64,000 nucleotides of DNA. It comes from Rhabdophis nuchalis. Taxonomy: Eukaryota > Chordata > Lepidosauria > Squamata > Natricidae. The notes under the pieces were generated by a model. It saw nothing but the letters and a program-made list of their open reading frames with translations. It was not told the origin of the DNA and searched no databases. Below are positions 12,369-22,833 of this stretch, one piece after another; position 1 is the stretch's first letter, and every line of letters begins with the position of its first letter. The position numbers and the translations under genes were made by a program. The stretch covers positions 100,425,875 through 100,489,874 of the forward strand of contig CM077644.1 of NCBI GenBank assembly GCA_039707465.1, given 5' to 3'.

Positions 12369-12577
12369 ATTTATTGATCAGCTCAAAAACATAACACACA
12401 TATAAAAAAAATTACACAACGGAACTCATGGCTTTCTGTCTAGATGGTCTCTGGTGATGAGCCGAAAGGCAGAAAAGGAAACAGTATGTGTCCTCCCTTA
12501 ATTGGGGCCTAACAGGGTGTTGTGGAACAAAGTATATACTTATCCTCCTGTCTCAGCTGAGCAGGAAGAGAACCCGG

Positions 12578-12633
12578 TGGCTCAAGTGGCTAAGGCATTT
12601 GCCTAGCATGCAATACAGCCCCAGTTCGAATCC
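12578..12633 (+). promoter_or_regulatory. internal pol III-type A and B boxes
   Basis: The A box TGGCTCAAGTGG (12578-12589) and B box AGTTCGAATCC (12623-12633) have tRNA-like spacing. They probably make a type 2 RNA polymerase III promoter inside the repeat. The surrounding sequence does not fold into a complete tRNA. Confidence 0.7.
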
Positions 12634-12645
12634 CAGTAAGGGTAT

Positions 12646-12692
12646 GGCTAGCTGATGAGAGCTAAAAAGCTCGAAATAGATCTATACTAGTC
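12646..12692 (+). ncRNA. type I hammerhead ribozyme-like motif, copy A
   Basis: Order: stem I 5' strand GGCTAG, core CTGATGA, stem II GAGCT-AAAA-AGCTC, GAA, self-complementary stem III ATAGATCTAT, then A at the cleavage position (12686) and stem I 3' strand CTAGTC. All core nucleotides needed by a hammerhead (CUGANGA, GAA, then A15.1 pairing U16.1 and a non-G at 17) are present. Stem III is very short and palindromic, as in Penelope and retrozyme hammerheads that work best as dimers. The AUA cleavage triplet is permitted but usually slower than GUC. The motif starts 13 nt after the B box. Self-cleavage is predicted, not shown. Confidence 0.85.
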
Positions 12693-12730
12693 TCCCTGAC
12701 TTATTTATTGATCAGCTCAAAAACGTAACA

Positions 12731-12822
12731 TCTATATCTATATCTATATCTAATCCATATCTATATCCCTATCCCTATCCCTATCCCTATCCCTATCCCT
12801 ATCCCAATCCCTATCCCAATCC

Positions 12823-12893
<71 letters not shown>
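12731..12893. repeat. compound (TATATC)n/(CCTATC)n/(ATCT)n microsatellite
   Basis: Three related tracts follow the right terminal repeat of copy A with no gap, as if seeded by its 3' end. Confidence 0.95.
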
Positions 12894-12896
<3 letters not shown>

Positions 12897-13750
12897 AACC
12901 ATTATCTCTATCTGTTCCTAGATTTTCATTGTTAGAGTTTGCAGATGATTTGCATTTTCAGCTGTTAGACTGCTATCATCAGCCCAGAGTAGATTATTGA
13001 TGGGGTTTTTTTCCATCCGGTTTTAAAACCATGATCATCTTTTCCAATCCGGCCTTATTCAATATATATTTAGCATCCACGCTAAATAAATGGGAAGAGA
13101 GCATACAGCCATGCTCCTTTGCTAGCCTGGAAACAAATGGTTTCATCTTGTCATGTGTTACGGAATTTTGCATGGAAACAATGAGATCTAAACATGTTCC
13201 ACAGCCTGATATAATGGCTAATATAACCAATATCCTTCTTTATAGTCAATGAGGCACACATTATTCTTTGTATTCCTCAATTATCCAGCAGGCATCAGCA
13301 ATAAGGTCCTTGGCTTTTTCTAAAATCAGTTTTAACATCCTGCTCACCGTTGACAGCTTCAAGGCACAATTACAACAAGCCAAGGTGCCAGAAGACATAA
13401 GAAGTCTGACGGCTACCATCAAAATCATATCTCTAAGACACTAACTGCTTAACCTAAGGCATACAGGTAAAGATATACCTGGACCTCATTACATGCAGGT
13501 TGCCTCCACCCATACAGTGCCAAATGATGCCTTTGTCATTGTCACCACAAAGTGATGATGCATCTTCTTTTAAAGAGGTGCAGCATCTTTTAATAGTGCT
13601 CCTACTCAATTTAGGTGCATGTTTTCTCCAGCTGGGTACAATTTTTACATCTCGAGTAACTCTGCATTCATTACTCTTTACTCCCAATAACAAAACCCCT
13701 ACAACAATGAAGCAGCTAATAGGACTTGGAGAGAAAGGGCACCATATTAA
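12894..13750. other. unrecognised stretch with weak minus-strand frame
   Basis: A 78-aa minus-strand frame at 12994-13230 and a 128-aa plus frame at 13500-13886 are open, but the second runs through a GGGA microsatellite. I recognise no family in either. A decayed retroelement is possible for 12950-13440 but unproven. Confidence 0.35.
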
Positions 13751-13827
13751 GGGAGGGATGGGGGAAGGAGGGAGGGAGGGAGGGAGGGAGGGAGGGAGGG
13801 AGGGAGGGAGGGAGGGAGGGAAGGAAA
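13751..13827. repeat. (GGGA)n microsatellite
   Basis: GGGAGGGA-type tract of about 70 bp, with a Gly/Arg/Glu-rich spurious frame reading through it. Confidence 0.95.
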
Positions 13828-15534
13828 TAAATAAAGTTTATTATTCAGCTTTGGGAGGGTGGATACTTACTGTTGAAAATAAATGAAGTGAAGGTGTTTA
13901 GGCTTTGCTGTGGCCTCATGATCTTTTCAAAAGCTTTTTTTTTAATGAGCTTCTAAGAGCTCAAGGTTTGCTGTGAAAGTCACCTGGTACGTTTTCAGAT
14001 TTTTTTCTAAGACAAATACTCTCTGATATTTGTTTCATACTAGTCATCATTAGCAGTAATAGTATATATAATCTACAGCAAAATTCCCTTGCAACTCTAC
14101 TTTTTACAGTTCACATTCAAAGCTAAAAATTATGCCATTAAGTATTATTTCTAATAATCCAATGATAATGTCAAAAAATAAGCACTGTTTTAAGTAAATA
14201 GAGATAATTAGAATGCACTGTGTTCCACTCAAGGAAATTACCAACTTCTGTGTTCTTTCCATGTGTAAAACAAGTGAGAGTAAGTAATTACATAACAGCA
14301 TATGAAATAATATGAAAAATCCAGAGATTATTGGTGTTTTCTTTTTTACATGTGTTTCTCTGCAGTTTATTGCAAACCTCATTCGTGTTGTAAGAGACCT
14401 CTTAATCTAATTAGGGAAGAGAAGTAATACTCTGTGTCTTATGTAGGTGCCAACAGCCAACCAAATATCAGACACTAAACAGTCACAACAAACTGTTCGC
14501 AATCAAAGCACACCATTAAAAAAAAACACGGTGGATTAAATTTGAATAATGAGCTCAATGGAAGAAACTGCAATCTGCTTGCTGTTGTTACACAAGTACA
14601 TAAGCAGAAAGAGCCTTGATTTCTTCAGTAAATTATGCACTGCAAATTAGTCATTCATCAGCTCTAATTAAAACATTGGAAATTGTAAGCTCAAAGACTT
14701 TGGGTGTTCCAACACATCTGCCTATTTTAGAACAGTCTTAATACATCTCTGTTTTACATAAAGGGTTAGACTTATGCTCAATGTATGCAGCTTTGGCCAA
14801 TGATTTAGCATACACCGATGCAGACAGACTTGGGTGACTGGGGTTGCTACACAAATGTCAGACATTCACACTGTATCTTTCTCATCATTATTCAGCATAC
14901 AAATCACCTGTAGACACCAATTTATCACATGATAAATCACCAAATAACAGGGTCCATGTATTCTCAACCCAAATAACAATGCTCTTTTTTCTCTCTCCCA
15001 AATGATTGTCTCCAAATTAGAAAGGAATACACTCATTTACAATAATTATATTTAAAAAATGAAAGAGACCTCAAAAACAACCTGCCCTCCAACTGACAGA
15101 ACACTAATACTTACTTACCAGTTTTACGTGTTTATAGAATTAGTATGGTGGCAATGCAATTCTAGGTGGCTTAAGTGAAAATGACGATCGAAGGTCAGGA
15201 ATAAATTACCAAAGTATGTCAGTTTCCTACCATGTTAACTATGTATTGGGCACAGGCAAGATTTGTTGGGTGTGCAGGCAGAACATTTCAGCACTCAGTC
15301 TTTGTGGATATACAATAAGTAAGATAACCCTACTGGTATGTCTATCAGTTGAATCTGAAACCAGGTTAAGCAGGCAATCCACTCTTCACCAAAGAGTTTG
15401 GATGAGATTGTACCATCCAAAATGATAATATTTATGGAAGCATCTGGTCTGAATGAAGCATGCTGCTCCTAGACCCTTTTGCAGCTTCAAGAACCCCTTG
15501 AATCCACATGATTAAAAACTATGGCAAGCCAAGT
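13828..15534. other. unique DNA, possible conserved non-coding segment
   Basis: No repeats recognised. The interval 14380-14720 has a balanced, non-repetitive texture with homeodomain-type TAATTA/ATTA cores and no frames, which often marks conserved non-coding DNA. This is a guess without an alignment. Confidence 0.35.
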
Positions 15535-15830
15535 CTATGGAGATTCTCAGTCATTCAGGTCATGGTTGCCCCCAAGGGGTGTTTTCAAGAAGCTTCTTCA
15601 GTTCTGACTGGATGGTGGGGAATGGAAGGATTTAAATTCCTTGCAGACTATTGAAAGGACTGTGTTGTAGACTGGAGATCAACAGCATTTATCTTGCTGT
15701 TTGATTGTTTTCCTGAGTTGGTGGCTCCTTGATTGAGGTATTGTTTATTGCTTGATTGTTGGTCTGATATTAATCTTGGTGTCAATCCCTGCATATATGG
15801 GTGTTGACTGTTAGCGAGGGGATGTTTTGC
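15535..15830 (-). mobile_element. Penelope-associated tail repeat, minus strand
   Basis: On the minus strand it carries CCATCCAGTCAGAACTGAAG, AAGCTTCTTGAAAACACC and a segment ending GAGAATCTCCATAGA. The block TCTATGGAGATTCTCAGTCA recurs at 17194, so this is a dispersed repeat. I link it to Penelope-like elements from its general form, not from a visible protein domain here. The segment that would hold a ribozyme-like GATGAGAAGCGAAAC is deleted. Confidence 0.45.
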
Positions 15831-15984
15831 AACTTTGGTTTCCTTTCTGGCTTTTTGATTGTCTTTTTTAAAATGGTATGTAGAAGTTGTTTATCTCTAC
15901 ATGCCTGTCTGAGCTCACAAATTGTACAGTACATGTACAGTCTTAACCATAGATTCAACTGGGAAATTGAGTATCCTGAATTTA

Positions 15985-16215
15985 GATTTTAGATTTTTAG
16001 ATTTTATTAAACTTATATACCTCAGCCCTCTCCCATAAGGGACTCGGGGAGGTGCACAGGCGAATAAAATATGGATACAAACATATATACAAGACTAAAT
16101 ACGTCGTAAGTAGTCAATATAAAATCCTATTACATAAACAACACCCTGTGCTAAAATTAATTTAAAACCAAGCTAAATCAAGCTAAATCCCCCAAAAGCT
16201 ACAGAATTCTTGGAG
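15985..16215 (-). mobile_element. L2/CR1-type LINE 3' end, minus strand
   Basis: Reverse-reads as GTGCACCTCCCCGAGTCCC, TTATGGGAGAGGGCTGAGG, TATATAAGTTTAATAAAATC and a short TCTAAAA tail. This is the 3' end layout of non-LTR elements also seen at 25787-26255. Confidence 0.6.
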
Positions 16216-17188
16216 ACCTAACACTCTTTTGGTTATGTAGCCTTTAATTGGAAGGACTAAGGAAAAAAATTACCTGTGTTCCCATTTCTACACCTTCCTA
16301 AATAAGACCTCGGAGTCTTCAGAGATTCTTTTTAAGCTTCTTCTGGCTATGTAATTTATCTCTGCATGGAACTAAAGGAAATGATAGTTGTTGATGAATT
16401 TGGACTCTCTGGGTAGCTCCTCTATCACATGCTGCGTACAAGCCCTTGGAAGACAATAGTCATCCTAGAACAGCACCTGTGGTCTGCACAGAGCCACATC
16501 AGTTTCTCTTAGAAGAATCTCATCCCCAGCATGATATACCTCTTATTTCTCAGTGTGGCTCTTCTTTAACTCACATGGGGTTCAAATGTTTTCTAACTTC
16601 TTCTGTGTCATGGTTTGTTCAGGTTATTTTAAAGGGATACTCTGATTGGTTGATTCTTTGAATCACATTCTTCCTTGTGTTTGACTCTGCACCAGATTTA
16701 TTTTCTCCCATTTGATGTCTTCTTCACTTCTGAGTGCCTCCTGGAAAGCTTCAGCTGCCCTTTTCATGAACCTTTAATCTCTGCTGATGTATTTCAATAT
16801 AGCAACTCTTCCCTCAAGTCTCTTCACTTAGTCCTGCAATAAGAAAATAAGCTTGCCTTTTCAGCAAGTACCACAAGGGTTCTTCTCAGGTAAAAATATT
16901 ATGATTATATGTATTTTTTGGGTCAGAGTGATACTTCCTTTATGATCCATGTTGCTTGGAGCCTTCTTAGCCTATTTCTTGAGTTTACACACAAATCTGC
17001 TTTGTCTTTCTAGACAGGATGGGACAGGAGGAAGGAAGGAAGGAAGGAAAGAAGGATCTCTTCTTTGATTTCCCATGCTAAATTCCTCTTTGTACTTCCT
17101 GTTTGATCCCTTAAACTGCTTGAACTAAACCAGCAAGAGCAATTCTCCAATCAGGCATAATCAGAACGCTATTTGCCATTGGTCCCCA
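16216..17188. other. unrecognised stretch with a short GGAA repeat
   Basis: A GGAAGGAAGG tract lies at about 17030-17057. A 71-aa frame at 16446-16661 has no motif. Confidence 0.45.
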
Positions 17189-17345
17189 GTGTCTATGGAG
17201 ATTCTCAGTCATCCACGTCATGGTTGTTCCAAAGGTGCTTTTTCAAGAGGCAACCAGATTTTCATCCAAGAATGGATGAGAAGCAAAATGTCTTCAAAGA
17301 AAAACCAGAAAATCTGGTTGCCTCTTGAAAAAGTACCTTTGGGGA
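17189..17345. repeat. Penelope-tail repeat folded as an inverted repeat
   Basis: Contains the block TCTATGGAGATTCTCAGTCA. The arms AAGGTGCTTTTTCAAGAGGC, then AACCAGATTTTC, and the reverse near 17297-17343 form a long hairpin. Between them lies GGATGAGAAGCAAAATGTC, reminiscent of a degenerate hammerhead core and a palindromic ACGT stem III lost by CpG decay. Confidence 0.55.
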
Positions 17346-18257
17346 CATCAGTCCACAGCACTCACTAAACTATCAGCAATGACTGGTAACCATTCAATCA
17401 GCAATAGCAGTCAACAGTCTCTCCTTGTCCTCTCTCATTCTTCTCCTAACTCTATTGCCAAACTCCCATATCTCCAGTACTGTTTGTGGATTTTGGTTTG
17501 TCATCTATTTTTAAATGTATAGCTGCCATAGTACTTTCTTTAGAAATTGGCTACATTGGCTAGGAGTTTAACAATACAAAAGGGACACAGAAAAAATCAG
17601 AGACTGGAAATCATAATTTTCCATATTTAAGGGGGAAAGGTGAGTTTCAGTCATATAGTTTCATTCTTTTTGATAAATGAATAGTTTACCTTCAAACGGT
17701 AACATGTAGAATTGAAAGATGACAGAATGGTTTCATTTGCACTTTGAAATGTTCTTAATAAGAAAGGCTGAAGTTAAAAAAAGGGGGGGAGGATTCTAAA
17801 AGCTCTGAATGCAATAAGGAAAACTCGCTACAACATTTGTAAGGCTAAATCAGAAAAAGACAGGAGTATACAGGCAAGGCCTATTTCCATGCATTTAGCC
17901 TGCAGGTCCGAAAGAAGGTTTGGGAAAAACACTCATAAACATGACACATGGGAATCCTGCTGCATTGTGATTTCCAGTCTTCGGGAACTATGGAACTGAA
18001 TTCAATATGTTTTGTGCAAAAATGTTTTAAACAGCAGGATAGGTGGGATTTGAGACAAGGCTCATTTCTTTGGGTATCATACTGAAGTCAGAATCCTAAA
18101 ACCCCCTTTCCCTTCTTTTAATATGTCTTACATTTATTTTGCATTGACTTTTATTGTAGCTGAATGTTCGTGCAACTGGAATCTTATTGAGTATTCTAAT
18201 CCACTATCATGGTTAGAATTACAGGATGAAAAATGGCAGAAAGTAATTACACTAAAC
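17346..18257. other. unique-looking stretch, nothing recognised
   Basis: No repeat boundaries or exon pattern. A short A/G run lies near 17776-17791. Confidence 0.5.
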
Positions 18258-18261
18258 TTAA

Positions 18262-18661
18262 GGTGACCAGATATTCAATGTCCCAAAGTGGGACACCGTT
18301 GGCGGGGGGGGGTGCGCTCTAGCGCCCCTGCGCAGAGGGCGTCAGGGCCGAGGAGGGGGGGTGGCATGCGCTCCAGTGCATCACACGTCTGCGCAGAGGG
18401 CATCGGGGTCGGGGCGCGCTCCCACCCACCCCCGCAGGGGCCCTCTTTAAAGGCAGCGGCAGCAGCCCGGCGGCACTGAGAGCACGCCCCCCACCCCGAC
18501 GCCCTCTGCACAGACGCATGACGTGCCAGAGTGCGCGCCGCCCCCCTCGGCCCCGATGCCCTCCCCGCCCAAGCTGGCGCTCAGGCGGCGGGGCACGGGA
18601 CATCTGAAGGTGAACAAAAAGCGGGACAAAAAGCGGGACAAAAGCAGGACATCTGGTCACC
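18262..18661. mobile_element. TTAA-flanked GC-rich DNA transposon (non-autonomous)
   Basis: The 400-bp element has inverted ends GGTGACCAGAT...ATCTGGTCACC and is flanked by TTAA on both sides (18258-18261, 18662-18665). TTAA duplication is typical of piggyBac and Kolobok. The interior is strikingly GC- and CpG-rich against an AT-rich background and contains repeats of AAAGCGGGACA near the right end. It has open frames on both strands (18319-18777 minus, 18288-18479 plus), explained by composition rather than coding. Confidence 0.75.
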
Positions 18662-18665
18662 TTAA

Positions 18666-21288
18666 CTAAACTACTATTAACGATAAATATAGATGCTGAT
18701 TTGTCTTTGTATTCATATTGGTATAATGAAAAAGAAAACTTTGCAACTTTTGTTAACACTTTGTGTGCATATACCACAACACTCTCCAGTAATTAATAGA
18801 TGACCCTACTACAACAATTAACTTCCACATGAACATGCCATTTTTCTGATAAAAAACAAAAGAGAAGCCACTATGAAAGGATATTTGATAATAATACTGT
18901 ATTATAAATGCATGGAATCAAATGAATTTCTTCCATTGGTAAACTAGCATAACTCTCTCTCAATGTCCTGGCTTTTTCCCCACTGCTTGCAAATTGTATA
19001 TATACTGATTAACTTTATCTGAATATGTTGACAATTCTTTTCAATATTTAGAATTTTTTCCAATAACTGAGCCAAAAATATTGCAATATTTTCTCTTTCC
19101 TCATCTTTTTTTCTGAAAAAGATAATATTATTCAACCTTGCTAGCACCAAAATCCTGAATTTCTGATTATTTTTAATAGGCCAGCAATCAATTCCTATCT
19201 GGAATAAGTTTAAAAAGAATTGTATTTTTTTCTGTAAGATGAGAAACTTCCTTCTATAGATTACTTCTATGACTGTATTTGAATTAGCTAAAAATACTGA
19301 ATAGGGTTTTATTTTAAAATGGGAATAACTGTGATTATATTTTCTTTGTATCTCACTATCTAGTTCTTTTTAAAAAATTAAAATTCAGTGTCTGAGGATT
19401 ATGGCTTATAAAATGAGGGCTAAGTGATATCTGTCACTTCTGATTTTCCATTTTCTTCATTTTCTTTCCCTATTTCTTGTTAATTTTTGTAACCAGTTGT
19501 AATAGGACTGCCTGCTTTCAGATGTGAAATGAATTATGTGTAACGGGGTCTTATAAAATAGATAACTGCTATGCAGTTATGTAAGTACAATTATTTTGTG
19601 ATTCTATGACTCTGCAAACTGGCTCATTCTTTTCTTGGTCTGTACCAAAGTGCCAGAAGTGTAATTGCTAGTAATTCTGCAATAATGTAGAAAAACAGAT
19701 TACCTGTGCTTTTATAACCTGAGTTTGCAATATAGTGCAGTTTCAGCTCCCAAATATTCTGAAAAACTAAAGAGAAGTCCTGCTTTTTTATTTCTGTTGA
19801 GAAATGATCTAGTGCTCATAGAGCTGTATTGCAATACCCTTTGGAGGATTTATTAATTTAAAAAACCTATTTGAACATGGAGTATAAATTAATTGAAACA
19901 TTGATTAGATTACTCATCTGGAGCATTGTATATTGCCCTAATACTCAAAACCTCCTTACCAACCAAAACAAGATAATTTCATGCATCTACCAGTATTATT
20001 TGGCACTGCTTCTGAATGCTGATGTTAAAATTGCTTCCAAGATCTTATTACTTTCTTTCACCCTTCTAGAAGTCTAATATGACATTTAAGAAATGAAAAT
20101 CAAACTCAAAAGGAAGCTTTGGTTCCTAGTGTCTTCCATTTAAAAAAAATGATTACAGAAAAATACATACATATAAAAAGTTCTCTTTCAGAACAAGCTT
20201 CCTGTTGCTGTTAAGATTTGTTTGGGAGTATATCTAAACAAAATTAATGAAAGCAAGATGCTTGTTTTGAAACCAATGTTTAAAGAAGGTATTAAAATGC
20301 TGGTAATCTACCTAAACTCTTCAGGTGTTTTATTTCTTCTTACAGAGAGAGATGAAACTGGTTGACATTAAAAGAAATGAAAAGAAAGTCAACTTAATCC
20401 CCTGGAATGGGGAGAATTTCTACTAAGATAAATAAATACAGTGCAAAACGAATAATGTGCAAAATATATTAAAACTAGAGGGGGGGGGGTTGTTTCAATT
20501 TGCCATTTCTCAAAGACTAAAATTCACTCATATATCTTTCTTTGAGCTAGCAATCTGTTTTGGGTGCCATACTGAGAAATTGGGTCCCTTTAATCTGTAT
20601 TTTTTTGCACAAGTAAATGTGTTCATACCAACAACATAGGAACCACAAAATCTATTTTTCAATCAATGTGCAATTAAACATCTAGATTATTGCAATCTTT
20701 GGAGAACAGACTAATACATCTCCTTATTTTCCATGGCTAAGATCTGTCATAGAAATCATAAGACAGATATTATAATTTGTAAGAAGTACAGCAGGAAGCT
20801 CATGCACTTTTAAGATCAAGTATACTTGAAATTTTAGAGAAAAATGTAGTCTTGTTTGTTTGTTTGTCACCCATCTCACTATTCAAAGTGGCATCCTACT
20901 TATTCTGAAATAAATAGAAGAAACAGACACTGAATCTTTGTTCCTGCCTCGTATTCCAGGTTGATTTCAGGAACAATAACCATTCAGTAACTCATACTTA
21001 CTGTGAGATTCCCATAAATGTGATCAGTAAGGTCAGAATGACAATAAATAAAGTCAAAATTGATATTAATTGTGGCTTGTGAAACTCACAGTACATCTTT
21101 TCAGAGGTCCTTTATGAATGTGCGAAATGGCTACAAGAACACAGAGGTCCATCCGTCTAAAATTGTGTTATGTTTTAGCAGCACTCCTGGATTTTCAGTT
21201 TGAATCTAAGTTTTATAATGTAGATGGTAAGCAAGTTCCTTTCATACTCATCATACTTCTTGTAGGATCAGAACTATTGAGAATACAT
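18666..21288. other. 2.6 kb of unique AT-rich DNA
   Basis: No recognised repeats apart from a G run at 20480-20489 and a weak LINE-3'-like phrase (CACCCATCTCACTATTCAAA) near 20869. Frames are short and unremarkable. Confidence 0.5.
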
Positions 21289-21296
21289 GAAAAGGT

Positions 21297-21502
21297 CAGG
21301 GGTGGGTTGCTGCCGGTTCACTTCGCGTGCATACACAGTTGATTGCAAATTGTTCTTCAGATGCACAATACATGAAAAATTTACAACCAGGTGGCAACCA
21401 GTGACCCAGGCCAACCTGGGTCACTGCCGATTCTGCAACCAAGGCCAAAATACCACTATTGGTTCGCCCAAACTGGTGCAAACCAGTAGCAACCCACCTC
21501 TG
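21297..21502. mobile_element. hAT-type MITE, TSD GAAAAGGT/GAAAGGGT
   Basis: The 206-bp element starts CAGGGGTGGGTTGCTGCCGG and ends AGTAGCAACCCACCTCTG, giving long inverted termini. The flanks match at 7 of 8. It is short and encodes nothing; frames at 21287-21571 are by-products. Confidence 0.82.
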
Positions 21503-21510
21503 GAAAGGGT

Positions 21511-22286
21511 AAAGTTTTCTCATAAATGAACATCTAAAAAGGACTAATTGCTTAATATGGAATTTAATCAATCAATTTATTTATTGTTTAAGTGCTATCA
21601 TGTTAGTCTTAATCTTTTTTCATTTATTTTTACTATGGATTTTACATAAAATAAAAGACAAATCTAAAGAAAAGGATATAAAAGAAATAAGTGCAAACAA
21701 AAAAATTAGGAGTGAAAAATGCTAAAGTTACGAATTTATGATGACATTCAACCTTCTCTTCAATAGATGTTACAAACTTATTATTTCTCCTCCCTCTTAA
21801 CTCTTCCAGAAATCTCTTCAACTCCTTATATTTAATTCTCATTTGCTAAAATCATTAAATCCATAAGCCACCATTTCAGTTCTTTTTAGGAAAAGTTCAT
21901 AAAAGGTTCAGGTTGGTCTCAACCCACTGATTTATCATCCACCTGACACTTCAGACCTTCCAATAGTATATGCATCACTGCTATCATCCAGTTCATCCAC
22001 TGCTAACTTGCATATCTCTCTATAAGCTTTCTTTTCACAACTGGCAACTAATATTTAGGAAAAAGAAGACATACAACATGACATCATTACAGTCAAGGTT
22101 TCCATACTCCCTGCTTAAAAGTCAGAGTGAAACTAAGCATGACAACAGCATATCATGTCACTGACTGGATGTTATCATCAGAAATATAAGGAGGAGTTGC
22201 CAGGAAATGTTTTGTTTGGCCTAACTTATTTCAGTGATATATTTGTTTTTTAAAGATAAGATGTAAAAAAAAAAAAAAGGGGGGGG
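21511..22286. other. unrecognised stretch, poly-A/poly-G before LTR
   Basis: Ends in an A run (22265-22278) and a G run (22279-22286) that abut the LTR at 22287. A minus-strand Lys/Glu-rich piece around 21700-21850 could be LINE-derived, but I cannot place it. Confidence 0.4.
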
Positions 22287-22833
22287 TGTTGTGGCCCAGC
22301 CAGCTCCGGATGAGCTGCTGATGGACTCCTCTAGTGAGGAGTCCTATGAGTCTGCTCTAGAGGAGGAGGCCGAGAGTGAGAGAGCAGAGAGCCTGGCTAG
22401 GCATCAGGAGGCACCTGGGGCTTGGAGTAGTGGGGAGGATCAAGCCCAGTTTGTCCCTGATGTCAGGCTACGAAGGATCGAGAGGAGGCAGCGTCAGTTA
22501 GAAGAGAGACACACCCAGAGGAGGTAATCAGTCTCAGCTGCCTAATTGAGTGGTCCCTCCCAAGAGGCTTTAAAATAAAGCCTCTGATAAGGGAAGGGTT
22601 GCAGGAAACAACATATAATTCTCAGAGTCAGAGCTTTTGTGTGTGCCCAGTCGTGGTGTATTCTTTCGTCAAGAAGCTTCAGGCCAGCTCAAGGTCAGTT
22701 CGGGCGAGCAGCCAAGAAGTAGTCAGTTTAGTGATTAGTTGTGTTAAGGAGGGAGTGAGAACAGGGTGTATATCTATGTGGAACATAATTTCTAAAATGT
22801 TAATAAACATTAAGTTGCTTTAATTATACAACA
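22287..22833 (+). mobile_element. LTR related to the one at 6411-7043
   Basis: Begins TGTTGTGGCCCAGCCAGC. A 78-aa frame (22291-22527) is strongly acidic, with Glu/Ser repeats, then basic with RRIERRQRQLEER; the LTR at 6411 has the same acidic-to-basic layout. It is followed by a CCCTCCCA segment, a TATA-like TTTAAAATAAAG near 22570, GCAGGAAACAAC, and a polyadenylation signal AATAAAC at 22802. The 3' end is taken at TATACAACA and no target duplication was found. No internal retrotransposon genes are adjacent. Confidence 0.55.

Larger units (their letters stand above)
12369..12730 (+). mobile_element. 334-bp tRNA-headed repeat unit with hammerhead motif, copy A
   Basis: The copy is bounded by direct repeats of about 28 bp (ATTTATTGATCAGC, then TCAAAAACRTAACA) at 12369-12396 and 12703-12730, exactly 334 bp apart. 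In order it holds the left repeat, GGTCTCTGGTGATGAG, AATTGGGGCCTAACAGGG, a tRNA-like head, a hammerhead-like motif and the right repeat. The A box TGGCTCAAGTGG is at 12578-12589 and the B box AGTTCGAATCC at 12623-12633. No protein is encoded. The right end runs straight into a TCTATA/CCCTAT microsatellite. The copy at 23885 has the same 334-bp spacing and near-identical sequence, implying recent activity. The layout suits a SINE or a retrozyme-like element moved by another element's reverse transcriptase; the partner is unknown. Confidence 0.85.

Noticed and set aside
12448..12475. Second intact hammerhead (GGTGATGAGCCGAAAGGCAG)
   Set aside because: C3 is replaced, an extra A precedes GAAA, and no stem I or III partner is clear.
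12570..12642. Possible tRNA gene (A and B boxes with a 73-bp span)
   Set aside because: No full cloverleaf, and the same head recurs in the 334-bp repeat family, so it is a SINE-type promoter.
18288..18600. CpG island promoter of a gene
   Set aside because: Bounded exactly by TTAA-flanked inverted ends; no transcript or exon follows.
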